Source: Nonomuraea candida
Lineage (GTDB): Bacteria > Actinomycetota > Actinomycetes > Streptosporangiales > Streptosporangiaceae
Direction of reading: 5' to 3'
Assembly (NCBI RefSeq): GCF_000725485.1
Contig: NZ_JOAG01000026.1
Location: 124,001 to 188,000, forward strand
DNA: 64,000 nucleotides
A program made the translations under genes and the position numbers. Positions 35,818 through 44,003 of the stretch are shown here, piece after piece (the stretch's first letter is position 1; each line of letters opens with the position of its first letter). A model generated the notes under the pieces. That model had not been told where the DNA came from and searched no databases. It saw only the letters and a program-made list of their open reading frames with translations.

Positions 35818-36163
35818 CCCTGCTCTGACGCGCGGGCGCGGTCTGGCGCGGCGCGGTTCGCGCGGTCTGGCGCGGTTCGTGCGGTGCGGCGCGGCGCGTG
35901 CGGGTGTGGCGCGGCGCGGTTCGCGCGGTGTGGCGCGGTGGGGTTCGCCCCGCCGCGCCACGGACGTCCTGGGAGCGCTGAGAGGAGGCGGGGGAGGTCG
36001 GGGCTCATGCGCGATCACCGCTCACACCGACAGATACGGCGACCCCTCGACCGAGGTTCACCGAACACGAAAGAACCCCGCGATCCCCCGCCACCCTCCA
36101 GGCGACCCTCCACGACCACCTGCCCCGGACCGTCTCAAGCGGTGACGGGTGGGAGGAGGGCGG
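35818..36163. other. Intergenic region with low-complexity GCG-rich repeats
   Basis: From about 35826 to 35945 the sequence is a degenerate array built on GGCGCGGTTCGCGCGGTCTG-like words (TGGCGCGG occurs repeatedly). No gene is supported here. From 35946 on there is unremarkable sequence up to the stop of the leftward deacetylase gene; no clear terminator was seen. Confidence 0.6.
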
Positions 36164-36991
36164 TCAGCGGCCGTAGACGAGCTTCGGGGGTCTGCCTCCG
36201 TAGAGCCGGCTGACGGTGACGAACGTGTAGCCCCGCGCGGACAGGCGCTTCAGCACCTTCGGCATGGCGGCCACCGTCGTGGGGTGGATGTCGTGGAAGA
36301 GGATGACGCTGCCGGGGCGTACCGACTTGAGGGTCTTGCGGGCCACCCGGGAGCTGTCGCGGTGCAGCCAGTCCAGGGTGTCCACGCTCCACATCACCAG
36401 TGGCCGCCTGGTCTGCTTGCGTACGGCCGCGTTGAACGCCCCGTACGGCGGACGCACCAGCTTGGGCCGGACCCCGATCGCCGCCTTGATCGCCCGGTCG
36501 GTACGCGCGAACTGGGCGCGCACCTTGGCGGCCGGCAACGTCGTCAGGTCCGGGTGCGACCAGGTGTGGCTGCCGATCTCGTGCCCCGCCGCGTACGTCC
36601 TGCGCACGATGGCCTGGTTCGCCGCCACGTTCCGGCCCACGACGAAGAACGTGGCCCGCGCCCGGTAGGCGGCCAGGTGGCGCAGCAGCGCGTCCGTGTG
36701 CCGGCCGGGGCCGTCGTCGAAGGTGAGCGCCACGCACTTGGCACGCTTGCAGTCCACCCTCTCGCCCGCCGCGCCGGCGACCGGCTTGGCGTCCTTGACG
36801 GTGGGCGCGCCGGCCGCCTTGGTCCGGGACGCCGCGACGGTCCTCGTGGTGGCCGAGGCCGGGTCGGGTGCGGCGGTAGGCCCGCCCGTCCCGCAGACCG
36901 CCGCCACCAGGGCCGTCACCGCGACGGTCCCGGCCGTCCCCCGTCGCATGCCGGCCGTCAAGGGCCGGCGCGGCCGCGCGCCGATCTTCAT
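36164..36991 (-). CDS. Secreted polysaccharide deacetylase (NodB/CE4 family)
   Basis: This 275-residue protein has an N-terminal hydrophobic signal (GTAGTVAVTALVAAVCGTGG) and a Lys/Ala-rich linker, then a CE4 domain. It carries motif 1 ALTFDDGPG (catalytic base Asp and metal Asp), motif 2 HEIGSHTWSHPDL (metal His pair), motif 3 LVRPPYGAFN, and motif 5 ILFHDIHPTT. A conserved Cys pair (CKRAKCVALTF) precedes motif 1, as in many actinobacterial members. It removes N- or O-acetyl groups from chitin oligomers, peptidoglycan or similar glycans. ATG 36991 has GGAGGGGG upstream. The gene diverges from the GH15 gene. Confidence 0.92.
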   Translation of the reverse strand: MKIGARPRRPLTAGMRRGTAGTVAVTALVAAVCGTGGPTAAPDPASATTRTVAASRTKAAGAPTVKDAKPVAGAAGERVDCKRAKCVALTFDDGPGRHTDALLRHLAAYRARATFFVVGRNVAANQAIVRRTYAAGHEIGSHTWSHPDLTTLPAAKVRAQFARTDRAIKAAIGVRPKLVRPPYGAFNAAVRKQTRRPLVMWSVDTLDWLHRDSSRVARKTLKSVRPGSVILFHDIHPTTVAAMPKVLKRLSARGYTFVTVSRLYGGRPPKLVYGR

Positions 36992-37197
36992 GCGTCCCCC
37001 TCCACGCACCGCCCCCGGTGCGTCCCCCTGAATGACGGTCCTGGCCACCCCCGGACAGGACCGTTCCAACGGGTTGGACTACCGTCTTCCGCACCTGGTT
37101 CGCGAAAGACGGCATTTCGGATCACTGCGGCGCGGGCCCTTGACAGCCGTCCGGGGCTGGTCTTCTCTCGACCCATCGGGGCCGGAAGGGGAGCCCT

Positions 37198-37231
37198 CGC
37201 GGACATTCCCGGGAAACCCGGCACGTCCGCG
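37198..37231. promoter_or_regulatory. Nested inverted repeat before the GH15 gene
   Basis: CGCGGAC (37198-37204) and GTCCGCG (37225-37231) flank an inner CCGGG-AAA-CCCGG hairpin, 42-75 bases before the glucodextranase-like ATG. A TTGACA hexamer lies upstream at 37140-37145 without a convincing -10. It could be an operator or a 5'-leader hairpin. Confidence 0.4.
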
Positions 37232-37272
37232 ACTCCTTCCCGGCCCGCCGGGGTCGGGAGGGGAGTCCTGGC

Positions 37273-40200
37273 ATGTCCGCGATCCGCCGGTCGGTCCGTG
37301 CCCTGATCGTCGCCGTCCTGGTCGCCGCGGGGCTGGTCGCCGTCCCCGCCGCGGCCGCGCCGGCCCGGGCGCCCGCACCGGGCGGGCCGGGCGCGGCCGC
37401 GCACTTCGGCCTGGCGCGCAAGGACTGCCTCGGCACCTCCGCCGGCCGCGCCTCCAAGGTCTGGTACACGGTCGCGGGCGGCGTCCTGTCCGACGTGTAC
37501 GAGCCCACGATCGACAACACCAACGTCGAGACCCTGCAGTTCGTGGTGACCGACGGCCGCACGTTCACCGGCCTGCAGTCCCGCGACACCACCTACCGGG
37601 TCGCCACCGATGGCTCCGGCATGACCTGCACCATCACCTCGACCGACAGGTCCGGCCGCTACCGCCTGACCACCACCTACGTCACCGACCCGGACCGGAA
37701 CGCCGTGGTCGTGCGCACCCGGCTGGAGCCGCCCACCCTGCGGCTGTACGCGCGCCTCGACGCGAGCGTGAACGGCCACGGGGGCGGCGGCGCGCCCAAC
37801 GGCGGCGCCGACAGCGGCGCGGTGGACGGCGCCACCGGCGCCCCGGTCGTCTGGGACGACACCACCGAGACCTCCGCCCCGGCCCGCGACTACGCCGTCC
37901 CCACCCACCTGGCGCTGCGCGCGGAGCGCCGGCTGCCGGAGGCGAGCGTCGGCTACGCGGGCACGCCCGGCGACGGCCTGGCCCAGCTCGACGCGGCTCG
38001 CGCGCTGACCCCGTACACCGAGGCCCCGGCCGGCAACGTGGTCGCCACCGCCCGGCTGCCGATCGACGCCAGGGGCGAGGTCACGTTCGCGCTCGGCTTC
38101 GGCCGCGACCGGGCCGCCGCGCTGCGCACCGCCGGCGCGGCCGTGGCCCGCCCCTTCGCGAGCACCCGCGCGCGGTACGAGGCCGGCTGGGCCGCCTACG
38201 ACGCCGGGCTGCGCCGGCCGCCGAAGGAGCAGGCCGGCTTCTACCGGCTGTCGGCGAACGTGCTCAAGGCCGGCGAGGACAAGACCTTCCCCGGCGCCGT
38301 CGTGGCGTCCCTGGCCAGCCCGTGGGGGCAGGCCGTGCGCGCGAACGAGCTGCCCGGCGGCCGGCCCGTCTACTTCGGCTCCTACCGCGAGGTGTTCGCC
38401 CGCGACCTGTACGAGGCGTTCACCGGCTTCCTCGCCGCCGGCGACGTGGCGACCGCCCGCGCCACCGTGCGCTTCCTGCTGGAGCGCCAGCAGTTGCCCG
38501 ACGGCCGCATGCCGCGCAACTCCTTGCTCAACGGCGAGCTCGCGCCCGACTCCGGCGGCGACCAGCTCGACGAGACCGCCTACCCGCTGCTCATGGCCTA
38601 CCAGGCCGGGCTGGCGGGCGACGCGCGGCTGTGGCCGGGGGTGCGGGCGGCGGCCGACTTCGTGCTCTCGCGCGGGCCTGCGTTCGGCGTGGAGCGCTGG
38701 GAGGAGCAGTCGGGCCACTCGCCGTCCACGATCGCGGCGGAGATCGCCGGGCTGGTGGCGGCGGGGGAGATCGCCGACCGGCAGGGCGACCGGGCGCGCG
38801 CCCGGCTCTACCGGGCCACCGCCGACCACTTCGCCCGCTCGGTCAAGAAGTGGACGGTCACCACGACCGGCCCGTACGCGCCCCGCTACTTCCTGCGCCT
38901 GTCCAGGAACGGCGACCCGGACGCCTCCGTCTCCTACAACCTGGGCAACGGCGGCCCCACCGAGGACCAGCGGCGCGTCGTGGACGCGGGCTTCCTGGAG
39001 CTGACCCGGCTCGGCATCCTGCCGCCCGGCGACCCCGACGTGCTGGCCAGCCTGCCCGTGGTGGACCGGGTGATCGGGCGCGAGACGGCGCGCGGCCCCG
39101 GCTGGTACCGCTACGGCAGCGACACCCCCGGCACCGAGGACGGCTACGGCGACTGCCACGAGCCCGACCCCACCTCCTGCGCGCCGTCGGGCCGGCCGTG
39201 GCCGGCCGGCAACACCGGCTCGGGCCACGTGTGGCCGGTCCTGGCGGGGGAGCGGGCCGAACAGGCGCTGCAGACCGGCGACCGGGCCACGGCGGCGTCG
39301 CTGCTGGCCGCCATGCGGGCGATGGCGTCGGGCACCGGGCTGATCCCCGAGCAGGCGTGGGAGAACCCGGACCTGGCCGCGTCGCCGTACGGGACCGACC
39401 CCGCCGTCGCGTCGATCGGCTTCCGCGACGGCGGGCCCGCCGGCTCGGCCTCGCCCCTGACCTGGGCGCAGGCCCAGGCCCTCCGGCTCATCCTGTCCAT
39501 GGGCGGCAACGAGCCGGTCGAGCAGCCCGGCGTCGTGCGCCGCCGCTACGCCGACCCGCCCGGGGCCGCGCCGCTCACCCTCACCGCCCCGGCCGACGGC
39601 GACGCGGTCGCCGGCACGACGGTGCCCGTCACGGGCACGACCGCGCCGGGCGCGCGGGTGGACCTGGCGGCCACCCCGGTCGACACCGGCGCGCCCACCC
39701 AGGTCGTCTCGGTACGGGCGGGCGCGGACGGCGCCTTCTCGGCGCGGGCCCCGGTCTCGTTCGGCGAGGTCGTGCTCACCGTGACCGCCACCACGGGGGA
39801 CGGCCGCACCGGGCACGCGCGCCGCACGGTCGTCGGCGACATCGCGGACGCCACGACCGTGCTCGACGTCACCGACCCCGACGGCGACGACGACGGCCCC
39901 GGCACCTACGCCTACCCGACGGCCGCCGACTTCCGCGACGGGGCGTTCGACCTGCGCAGGTTCCAGGTCATCACGGACGAGACCACCGTCTACCTGCGGG
40001 CCGGGCTGCGCGACCTCACCCCCACGTTCGGCAGCCGGCTGGGCGCCCAGCTCCTCGACGTCTACGTCCAGGACCCGGCCGTGGCCACCCGCTCGACCGA
40101 CCCGGCCTACCCCCAGCGCAACTACCGCATCGCCGGGCAGGACGCCTGGACGCAGCGGGTGGAGGCGCAGGGCTTCGCCGCGCCCGTCTGGGTGACGGCG

Positions 40201-40551
40201 ACCGGCGCGGCGCGGGCCGGGGCGGCGGTGCGCGCGTCCGGCACGACGCGGACGATCACGATCGCGCTGCCCAGAGCCGCCTTCGGCACGCCGGGGCCGG
40301 GGTGGCGCTTCGCCGTGGTGCTCACCGGGCAGGACGGCTACAGCGCCGACCAGGCCAGGGGGTTCGCGGCGACGCCGCAGCCGTACCAGTTCGGGGTCTG
40401 CGCCGAGGGCGGCACCGATCCGGTGTGCGCCGCCGACCCCGGCGCGGTGCCCAAGGCGCTCGACGTGATCGTCCCCGAGGGCCGGTCACAGGCGGACGTG
40501 CTGAACCCGCTGCGCGCCCCCGTCACCGTGCCTGCCGTCACCGTCCCCTGA
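37273..40551 (+). CDS. Secreted GH15 glucodextranase-like exo-alpha-glucosidase
   Basis: This 1092-residue multidomain enzyme has a Sec signal (residues 1-28) and a beta-sandwich N domain (about 35-290). An (alpha/alpha)6 GH15 barrel follows (about 300-760) with RPVYFGSYREVFARDLYEAF, the catalytic-acid region VERWEEQSGHSPSTIAAEIAG (E477/E478) and the catalytic-base region LIPEQAWEN (E693). An Ig-like domain (about 765-850) and the C-terminal glucodextranase binding module (about 855-1085: DPDGDDDGPGTYAYPTAADFRDGAFDLRRFQV) complete it. Length and order match glucodextranase of Arthrobacter, which releases beta-glucose from alpha-1,6-glucans; glucoamylase activity is the alternative. It is monocistronic. 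Confidence 0.93.
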   Translation: MSAIRRSVRALIVAVLVAAGLVAVPAAAAPARAPAPGGPGAAAHFGLARKDCLGTSAGRASKVWYTVAGGVLSDVYEPTIDNTNVETLQFVVTDGRTFTGLQSRDTTYRVATDGSGMTCTITSTDRSGRYRLTTTYVTDPDRNAVVVRTRLEPPTLRLYARLDASVNGHGGGGAPNGGADSGAVDGATGAPVVWDDTTETSAPARDYAVPTHLALRAERRLPEASVGYAGTPGDGLAQLDAARALTPYTEAPAGNVVATARLPIDARGEVTFALGFGRDRAAALRTAGAAVARPFASTRARYEAGWAAYDAGLRRPPKEQAGFYRLSANVLKAGEDKTFPGAVVASLASPWGQAVRANELPGGRPVYFGSYREVFARDLYEAFTGFLAAGDVATARATVRFLLERQQLPDGRMPRNSLLNGELAPDSGGDQLDETAYPLLMAYQAGLAGDARLWPGVRAAADFVLSRGPAFGVERWEEQSGHSPSTIAAEIAGLVAAGEIADRQGDRARARLYRATADHFARSVKKWTVTTTGPYAPRYFLRLSRNGDPDASVSYNLGNGGPTEDQRRVVDAGFLELTRLGILPPGDPDVLASLPVVDRVIGRETARGPGWYRYGSDTPGTEDGYGDCHEPDPTSCAPSGRPWPAGNTGSGHVWPVLAGERAEQALQTGDRATAASLLAAMRAMASGTGLIPEQAWENPDLAASPYGTDPAVASIGFRDGGPAGSASPLTWAQAQALRLILSMGGNEPVEQPGVVRRRYADPPGAAPLTLTAPADGDAVAGTTVPVTGTTAPGARVDLAATPVDTGAPTQVVSVRAGADGAFSARAPVSFGEVVLTVTATTGDGRTGHARRTVVGDIADATTVLDVTDPDGDDDGPGTYAYPTAADFRDGAFDLRRFQVITDETTVYLRAGLRDLTPTFGSRLGAQLLDVYVQDPAVATRSTDPAYPQRNYRIAGQDAWTQRVEAQGFAAPVWVTATGAARAGAAVRASGTTRTITIALPRAAFGTPGPGWRFAVVLTGQDGYSADQARGFAATPQPYQFGVCAEGGTDPVCAADPGAVPKALDVIVPEGRSQADVLNPLRAPVTVPAVTVP

Positions 40552-40612
40552 TCCTGAGGACGGCTGAGCAGCGCGGCGAAATGTGACAGGCGGCGGCGCC
40601 CGGATTCCGGAT

Positions 40613-41305
40613 TCAGGCGAAGCGCTCCACGGTGACGGGGATCAGGCCCTGGTCGCGCACCGCCTGCCGGTGGTGGTGCAGCAGCGCTCCCAGCGTGGTC
40701 ATCGGGCCCGAGCCGAGCCGCGCGGTCACGTCCACGCACCAGGCGATGCCCGCCCCGATCCGGCGCAGCTCCCACGTGAACCCGTGGCCGCCGGCGCTGG
40801 CCGAGGCGGTGCCGACCACGCGGGGGTCGCCGGTGGGCTTCAGCCGCAGCGCCGTGCGCGCGTTGGCCAGGCCGTCCTCGCCGAGCTCCCCGGCGAACAG
40901 GATGCGGTAGCGGCGGGCCCCCGAGCCGCCGCCCAGGTTGAGCGGGGACGTGGTGGGCAACGACCGGCGCTCCTGGAAGAGCGTGCGCAGCCCCGCCTCC
41001 TCCGGCAGCTCACCGCCGCCGAGCAGCGCGAAGGCCCGGGACGCCTCCTGCCTGCTCACCGGCGTCACCCGGGCGCGCAGCGCCGTGTCGGCGCGGATGG
41101 CCCTGCTCAGCTCGGCGGAGGCGGACCAGGCGCCGATCTCCGGTTGCCACTCGGCGCCGTCGATGCCGACCGCCGTGTAGTCGTCACACAGGACGAATTC
41201 CTCCACCAGCAGCCCGGCGGGCGATCGATCGCCCGCCGCCGCGGAGATCAGGTAGTAATCCACCGGCCCATGATTGTGGGCGGCGGAACACCAGATCAAG
41301 ATCAT
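40613..41305 (-). CDS. Uncharacterised protein near CHAT/subtilase locus
   Basis: This protein of about 216-230 residues matches no family I can name. After GTG 41263 it reads VDYYLISAAAGDRSPAGLLVEEFVLCDDYTAVGIDGAEWQPEIGAWSASAELSRAIRADTALRARVTPVSR. The end is a mixed alpha/beta region with TASASAGGHGFTWELRRIGAGIAWCVDVTARLG, like a cytoplasmic globular protein. Start is uncertain (ATG 41305 or GTG 41263). It lies 131 bases or more downstream of the 157-residue protein gene on the same strand, so it may be the last gene of the subtilase-sigma operon or independent. Confidence 0.7.
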   Translation of the reverse strand: MILIWCSAAHNHGPVDYYLISAAAGDRSPAGLLVEEFVLCDDYTAVGIDGAEWQPEIGAWSASAELSRAIRADTALRARVTPVSRQEASRAFALLGGGELPEEAGLRTLFQERRSLPTTSPLNLGGGSGARRYRILFAGELGEDGLANARTALRLKPTGDPRVVGTASASAGGHGFTWELRRIGAGIAWCVDVTARLGSGPMTTLGALLHHHRQAVRDQGLIPVTVERFA

Positions 41306-41435
41306 TGCAACGCGCCGCGGCGGCATGTCGCGCCACCGCACCCCGTCTCGTCACGAATGTCATGACCGGGTACGGCTACGGCGCCCGGCACGGCATCCGA
41401 CCCCGGCCCCGCCGCGGGATCGAGACCGGCCGGGC

Positions 41436-41906
41436 TCAGCGCGGGATCCAGACCGTCGGGACCTCCGCGGCGTTCAGGGGCCGGCACACCAGCCGGAACG
41501 CCTCCTGCGGCATCGGCCTGACCCGGAAGCGGCCGGCCTCGTCGAGGGAGACGGTGCTGATGTGGCCGGACAGCGTCTTGACGTCCACGTCGCCGGGACC
41601 GCAGCAGAACCCCGGAGCCGTGGAGATGAGCTGACCGACGACCTCCTCCTCCGCGAACCCGAGCTCGATGATCGCCGTCGCCGAGGACAGCGTCACCAGC
41701 CGCACCACCGCGGTGTCCGCCCGGCTCGCCGACACCTCCTCCGGCGCGGCGAAGGCCGAGTCGTAGGTCAGGGCGGCCAGCTCCTCCTCCAGCGAGTGCA
41801 CGGCGAACAACGCCTTGCCCACCGCCACGAACTCGGCCGGGACGCTCTCGGACTCGGCCAGCGCCCTTTTCAGGGCGGCCAGAAGCGCGTCGTCGCTCTC
41901 GCTCAT
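41436..41906 (-). CDS. Conserved sigma-factor-linked protein of CHAT/subtilase locus
   Basis: This 156-residue cytosolic protein begins MSESDDALLAALKRALAESESVPAEFVAVGKALFAVHSLEEELAALTYDSA. A beta-rich half with VVRLVTLSSATAIIELGF and RFRVRPMPQEAFRLVCRPL follows. This pattern (short helical N-terminus with a conserved 'LAALTYDS' segment, then a carboxypeptidase-regulatory-like beta-sandwich) recurs next to sigma factors in actinobacterial CHAT loci; an anti-sigma or adaptor role is inference. It starts 21 bases after the sigma stop, MSES being chosen over the upstream MASPW start at 41921. Confidence 0.75.
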   Translation of the reverse strand: MSESDDALLAALKRALAESESVPAEFVAVGKALFAVHSLEEELAALTYDSAFAAPEEVSASRADTAVVRLVTLSSATAIIELGFAEEEVVGQLISTAPGFCCGPGDVDVKTLSGHISTVSLDEAGRFRVRPMPQEAFRLVCRPLNAAEVPTVWIPR

Positions 41907-41927
41907 CCACGGGCTCGCCATGGCTTC

Positions 41928-42521
41928 TCACCTTCCCGTGGTTCTCATGCCGACACCGGCCATATCCATTTCGGCGAGCTTCTTGCGCAGCGCCGCGAGG
42001 CTTCTGGCCCGCTGGGGGCCGATGCTGCCGATCGGCCGGTCGAGGCGGCGGCTGATCTCCTCGTAGCTGACCGGCGGATCCGCCATCAGGAGCAGAAGGA
42101 GCTGCCGATAGCGGTCGGGCAGCTGCGCGAACGCCTCGCGCAGCAGCGCGTTGTCCCGCTCGGCGGCGCTCTGCTCGAGCAGCTCGTCGAAGGGGTCGAC
42201 CTGCTCGGACGGTTCTCTTTTGATCCGCTCCTCCGTACGTTCGAGCCTGCGCGTCGTCTGCACGACACGCAGGCACTCGTTCTTCGTGGTCCGCTCGAGC
42301 CAGCCGGGCAGGGCGGCCGGCTCGCGCAGCCGGCCGAGGTTCTCCAGCAGCCGCAACCACACGGTCTGCCCGACGTCGTCGGAGTCGAGCCGATCGAGCC
42401 CGTAGCGACGGCAGATCGACCAGACCAGCGGCGCGTACCGATCGACGATGGCATCCCAGGCCTGCTGATCCCCGTTGCGGGCGCGCAGGACCAGAGTGCT
42501 CACTGCCGATTCATCACCCAT
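41928..42521 (-). CDS. RNA polymerase sigma factor (sigma-70 / ECF-like)
   Basis: This 197-residue sigma factor has region 2 as LVLRARNGDQQAWDAIVDRYAPLVWSICRRYGLDRLDSDDVGQTVWLRLLENLGRLREPAALPGWLERTTKNECLRVVQ. Region 4 is LPDRYRQLLLLLMADPPVSYEEISRRLDRPIGSIGPQRARSLAALRKKL. There is no region 3, so it is of the two-domain type. ATG 42521 follows the subtilase stop by 20 bases. No classical anti-sigma gene is adjacent; the small protein downstream could take that role. The upstream frame to 43793 is a shadow of the subtilase. Confidence 0.92.
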   Translation of the reverse strand: MGDESAVSTLVLRARNGDQQAWDAIVDRYAPLVWSICRRYGLDRLDSDDVGQTVWLRLLENLGRLREPAALPGWLERTTKNECLRVVQTTRRLERTEERIKREPSEQVDPFDELLEQSAAERDNALLREAFAQLPDRYRQLLLLLMADPPVSYEEISRRLDRPIGSIGPQRARSLAALRKKLAEMDMAGVGMRTTGR

Positions 42522-42541
42522 GGGGGCTCCCCGACGGTCTG

Positions 42542-43870
42542 CTACGCGTTGAGCTTGCGGACGCTGCCCTCGGCGACGAGTTTCCCCAGTGCCGTGAGCG
42601 CGCCCGCGCGGCCCTTCAGACCGCTGGCCGCCATCGTACGGGCGATCATCCCGGTCAGCGTCGCCGTGGCGAAAGAGGCGCCGGACCACTTCGCGAAGCC
42701 CTCGGGGAACTGGCGGGCCTCGGGGTTGGGGATCGGGTTGCCGTCGCCGTCCTTGAGGTCGCGCAGCAGGTTGCCGTGCGGGTCGCGGCGCTCGATCGAG
42801 ACCTCGCCCCGCAGGTAGGGGCCGCGCACGTTGACGCCGGGCAGGCCGTAGCGCAGCCACGGCGGCGCCTGCGCCGGACGCTCGGGACCCTCGGGGTAGA
42901 TCTTCGGGGTGAAGGGCGCCAGCTCGCCGTCGTCGGTGAGGCTGCCCACGGAGATCACCTCGGGCATGGCCGCCGGCCACGTGGGGGCGCCCCTGCTGAG
43001 GCCCTTGGGCAGGTCGGGCATCTTCTCCGCGTCGACGTTGCCGTGGTTGCCGCCCGCCGCGACGATCAGGGTGTCGGGGAACATCCGGACGATCGCGTCG
43101 AAGATGAGCGGCTTCCTGCCGTCGTCGGTGTGCAGCTCGCCCAGCGAGAGGTTGAGCAGGTCGGGCTTCATCCACGCGAACTCCGCCAACTCCTTGGCCA
43201 GGGTCCAGGAGTTGACGGAGGCCCCCGCGTCGAGGATCTGGCGCACGGTCACCCCGGCGCCAGGAGCCTGCCTCAGGATGAGCCCCGCTATCATGGTCGC
43301 GTGCCCCTCGGTGTGCTTGGGCGGCTCGCCCGTCGGCCGGAGCCGGTCCCGGGGCCGGGTCGCGACGGTCTTGTTCGCGAAATACGGATGCGCGTCGTCG
43401 AGCTGGGTGTCGAAGACGCCGACCGAGATGCCCTCGCCCACCTCCGCCGGGTGCAGGTCCCAGCCCGCGCCGTCCGCCGCGGTGGGATCGCCGTCGCCGC
43501 CGCCGTCGAGATACGGCTCGCCGCGCACCTGCGCGACGCGGTTCTTGCCCATGTCGGGCACATAACCTTCGAGCAGCTCGGCGAAGTGGTGCCGCAGCAG
43601 CGCGAGGATGCGGTCGATGGCGTTCGGCGAACGGGTGTACGACTCGTCCTTCGCGACATCGGGGTAATGCGCGAGGAGCTTGTCCGGCACGGCGTCCGGG
43701 TCGTCGATCTCGATGAGCGCGAGCCCGAGCGTTTCGCTCCTGTCCGCGACCGACGCGTGGGTGTGCGCGGCCAGCCTGTTCAGCTCTCCGCACACGAATT
43801 GGTCGTACGGCAGAGCCACCACGAGCCGGCCGGACTCGTAGATCTCGCGGGCTCCGAATGCAAGTCGCAT
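42542..43870 (-). CDS. Cytosolic S8 (subtilisin-like) serine protease
   Basis: This 442-residue protein lacks a signal peptide or propeptide. The S8 catalytic residues are all present: D154 in GVFDTQLDD, H190 in EGHATMIAG, oxyanion N275 in AAGGNHG and S399 in WSGASFATA. The N-terminal 140 residues (LVVALPYDQFVCGELNRLAAHTHASV) form an uncharacterised intracellular domain. It is the first gene of an operon with a sigma factor and small conserved protein, directly divergent from a CHAT caspase-like gene (133-base gap). In conflict-system models such proteases are activated by or activate partner proteins; the role here is inference. Confidence 0.93.
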   Translation of the reverse strand: MRLAFGAREIYESGRLVVALPYDQFVCGELNRLAAHTHASVADRSETLGLALIEIDDPDAVPDKLLAHYPDVAKDESYTRSPNAIDRILALLRHHFAELLEGYVPDMGKNRVAQVRGEPYLDGGGDGDPTAADGAGWDLHPAEVGEGISVGVFDTQLDDAHPYFANKTVATRPRDRLRPTGEPPKHTEGHATMIAGLILRQAPGAGVTVRQILDAGASVNSWTLAKELAEFAWMKPDLLNLSLGELHTDDGRKPLIFDAIVRMFPDTLIVAAGGNHGNVDAEKMPDLPKGLSRGAPTWPAAMPEVISVGSLTDDGELAPFTPKIYPEGPERPAQAPPWLRYGLPGVNVRGPYLRGEVSIERRDPHGNLLRDLKDGDGNPIPNPEARQFPEGFAKWSGASFATATLTGMIARTMAASGLKGRAGALTALGKLVAEGSVRKLNA

Positions 43871-44003
43871 GGTTGACGTTCCTTCCGGGGGGACGGTCGG
43901 TCGCCGCCTCGCCAGAAGCAGAAAGCGCTCGCCGACTCCTGATACACCTGCGGCCGAAAAAAAGTCCGTTGACACCCGAGAGCCCCGCACGCTTGGCTCA
44001 GGT
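43871..44003. promoter_or_regulatory. Divergent promoter region of the CHAT and subtilase genes
   Basis: This 133-base intergenic spacer holds a run of seven As (43957-43963), unusual in this GC-rich window, followed by TTGACA at 43969-43974 on the plus strand but without a recognisable -10. On the minus strand the same bases read GGACTTTTTTTC, then GTATCAGGAG about 16 bases later, like a two-element alternative-sigma promoter for the subtilase-sigma operon. Autoregulation by the encoded sigma factor is a reasonable guess. Confidence 0.35.

Noticed and set aside
31963..36018. A 1351-codon minus-strand open frame
   Set aside because: It is antisense to the MoxR and DUF5682 genes and crosses the low-complexity spacer; composition is typical of a high-GC shadow.
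43969..43991. TTGACA as a housekeeping promoter for the CHAT gene
   Set aside because: At 16-18 bases downstream there is no TAnnnT box, so the -35 match alone does not support a promoter call.
43869..44003. N-terminal extension of the CHAT protein from ATG 43869
   Set aside because: It would overlap the subtilase start codon and leave no promoter; the sequence is not conserved-looking, so the start is placed at GTG 44004.
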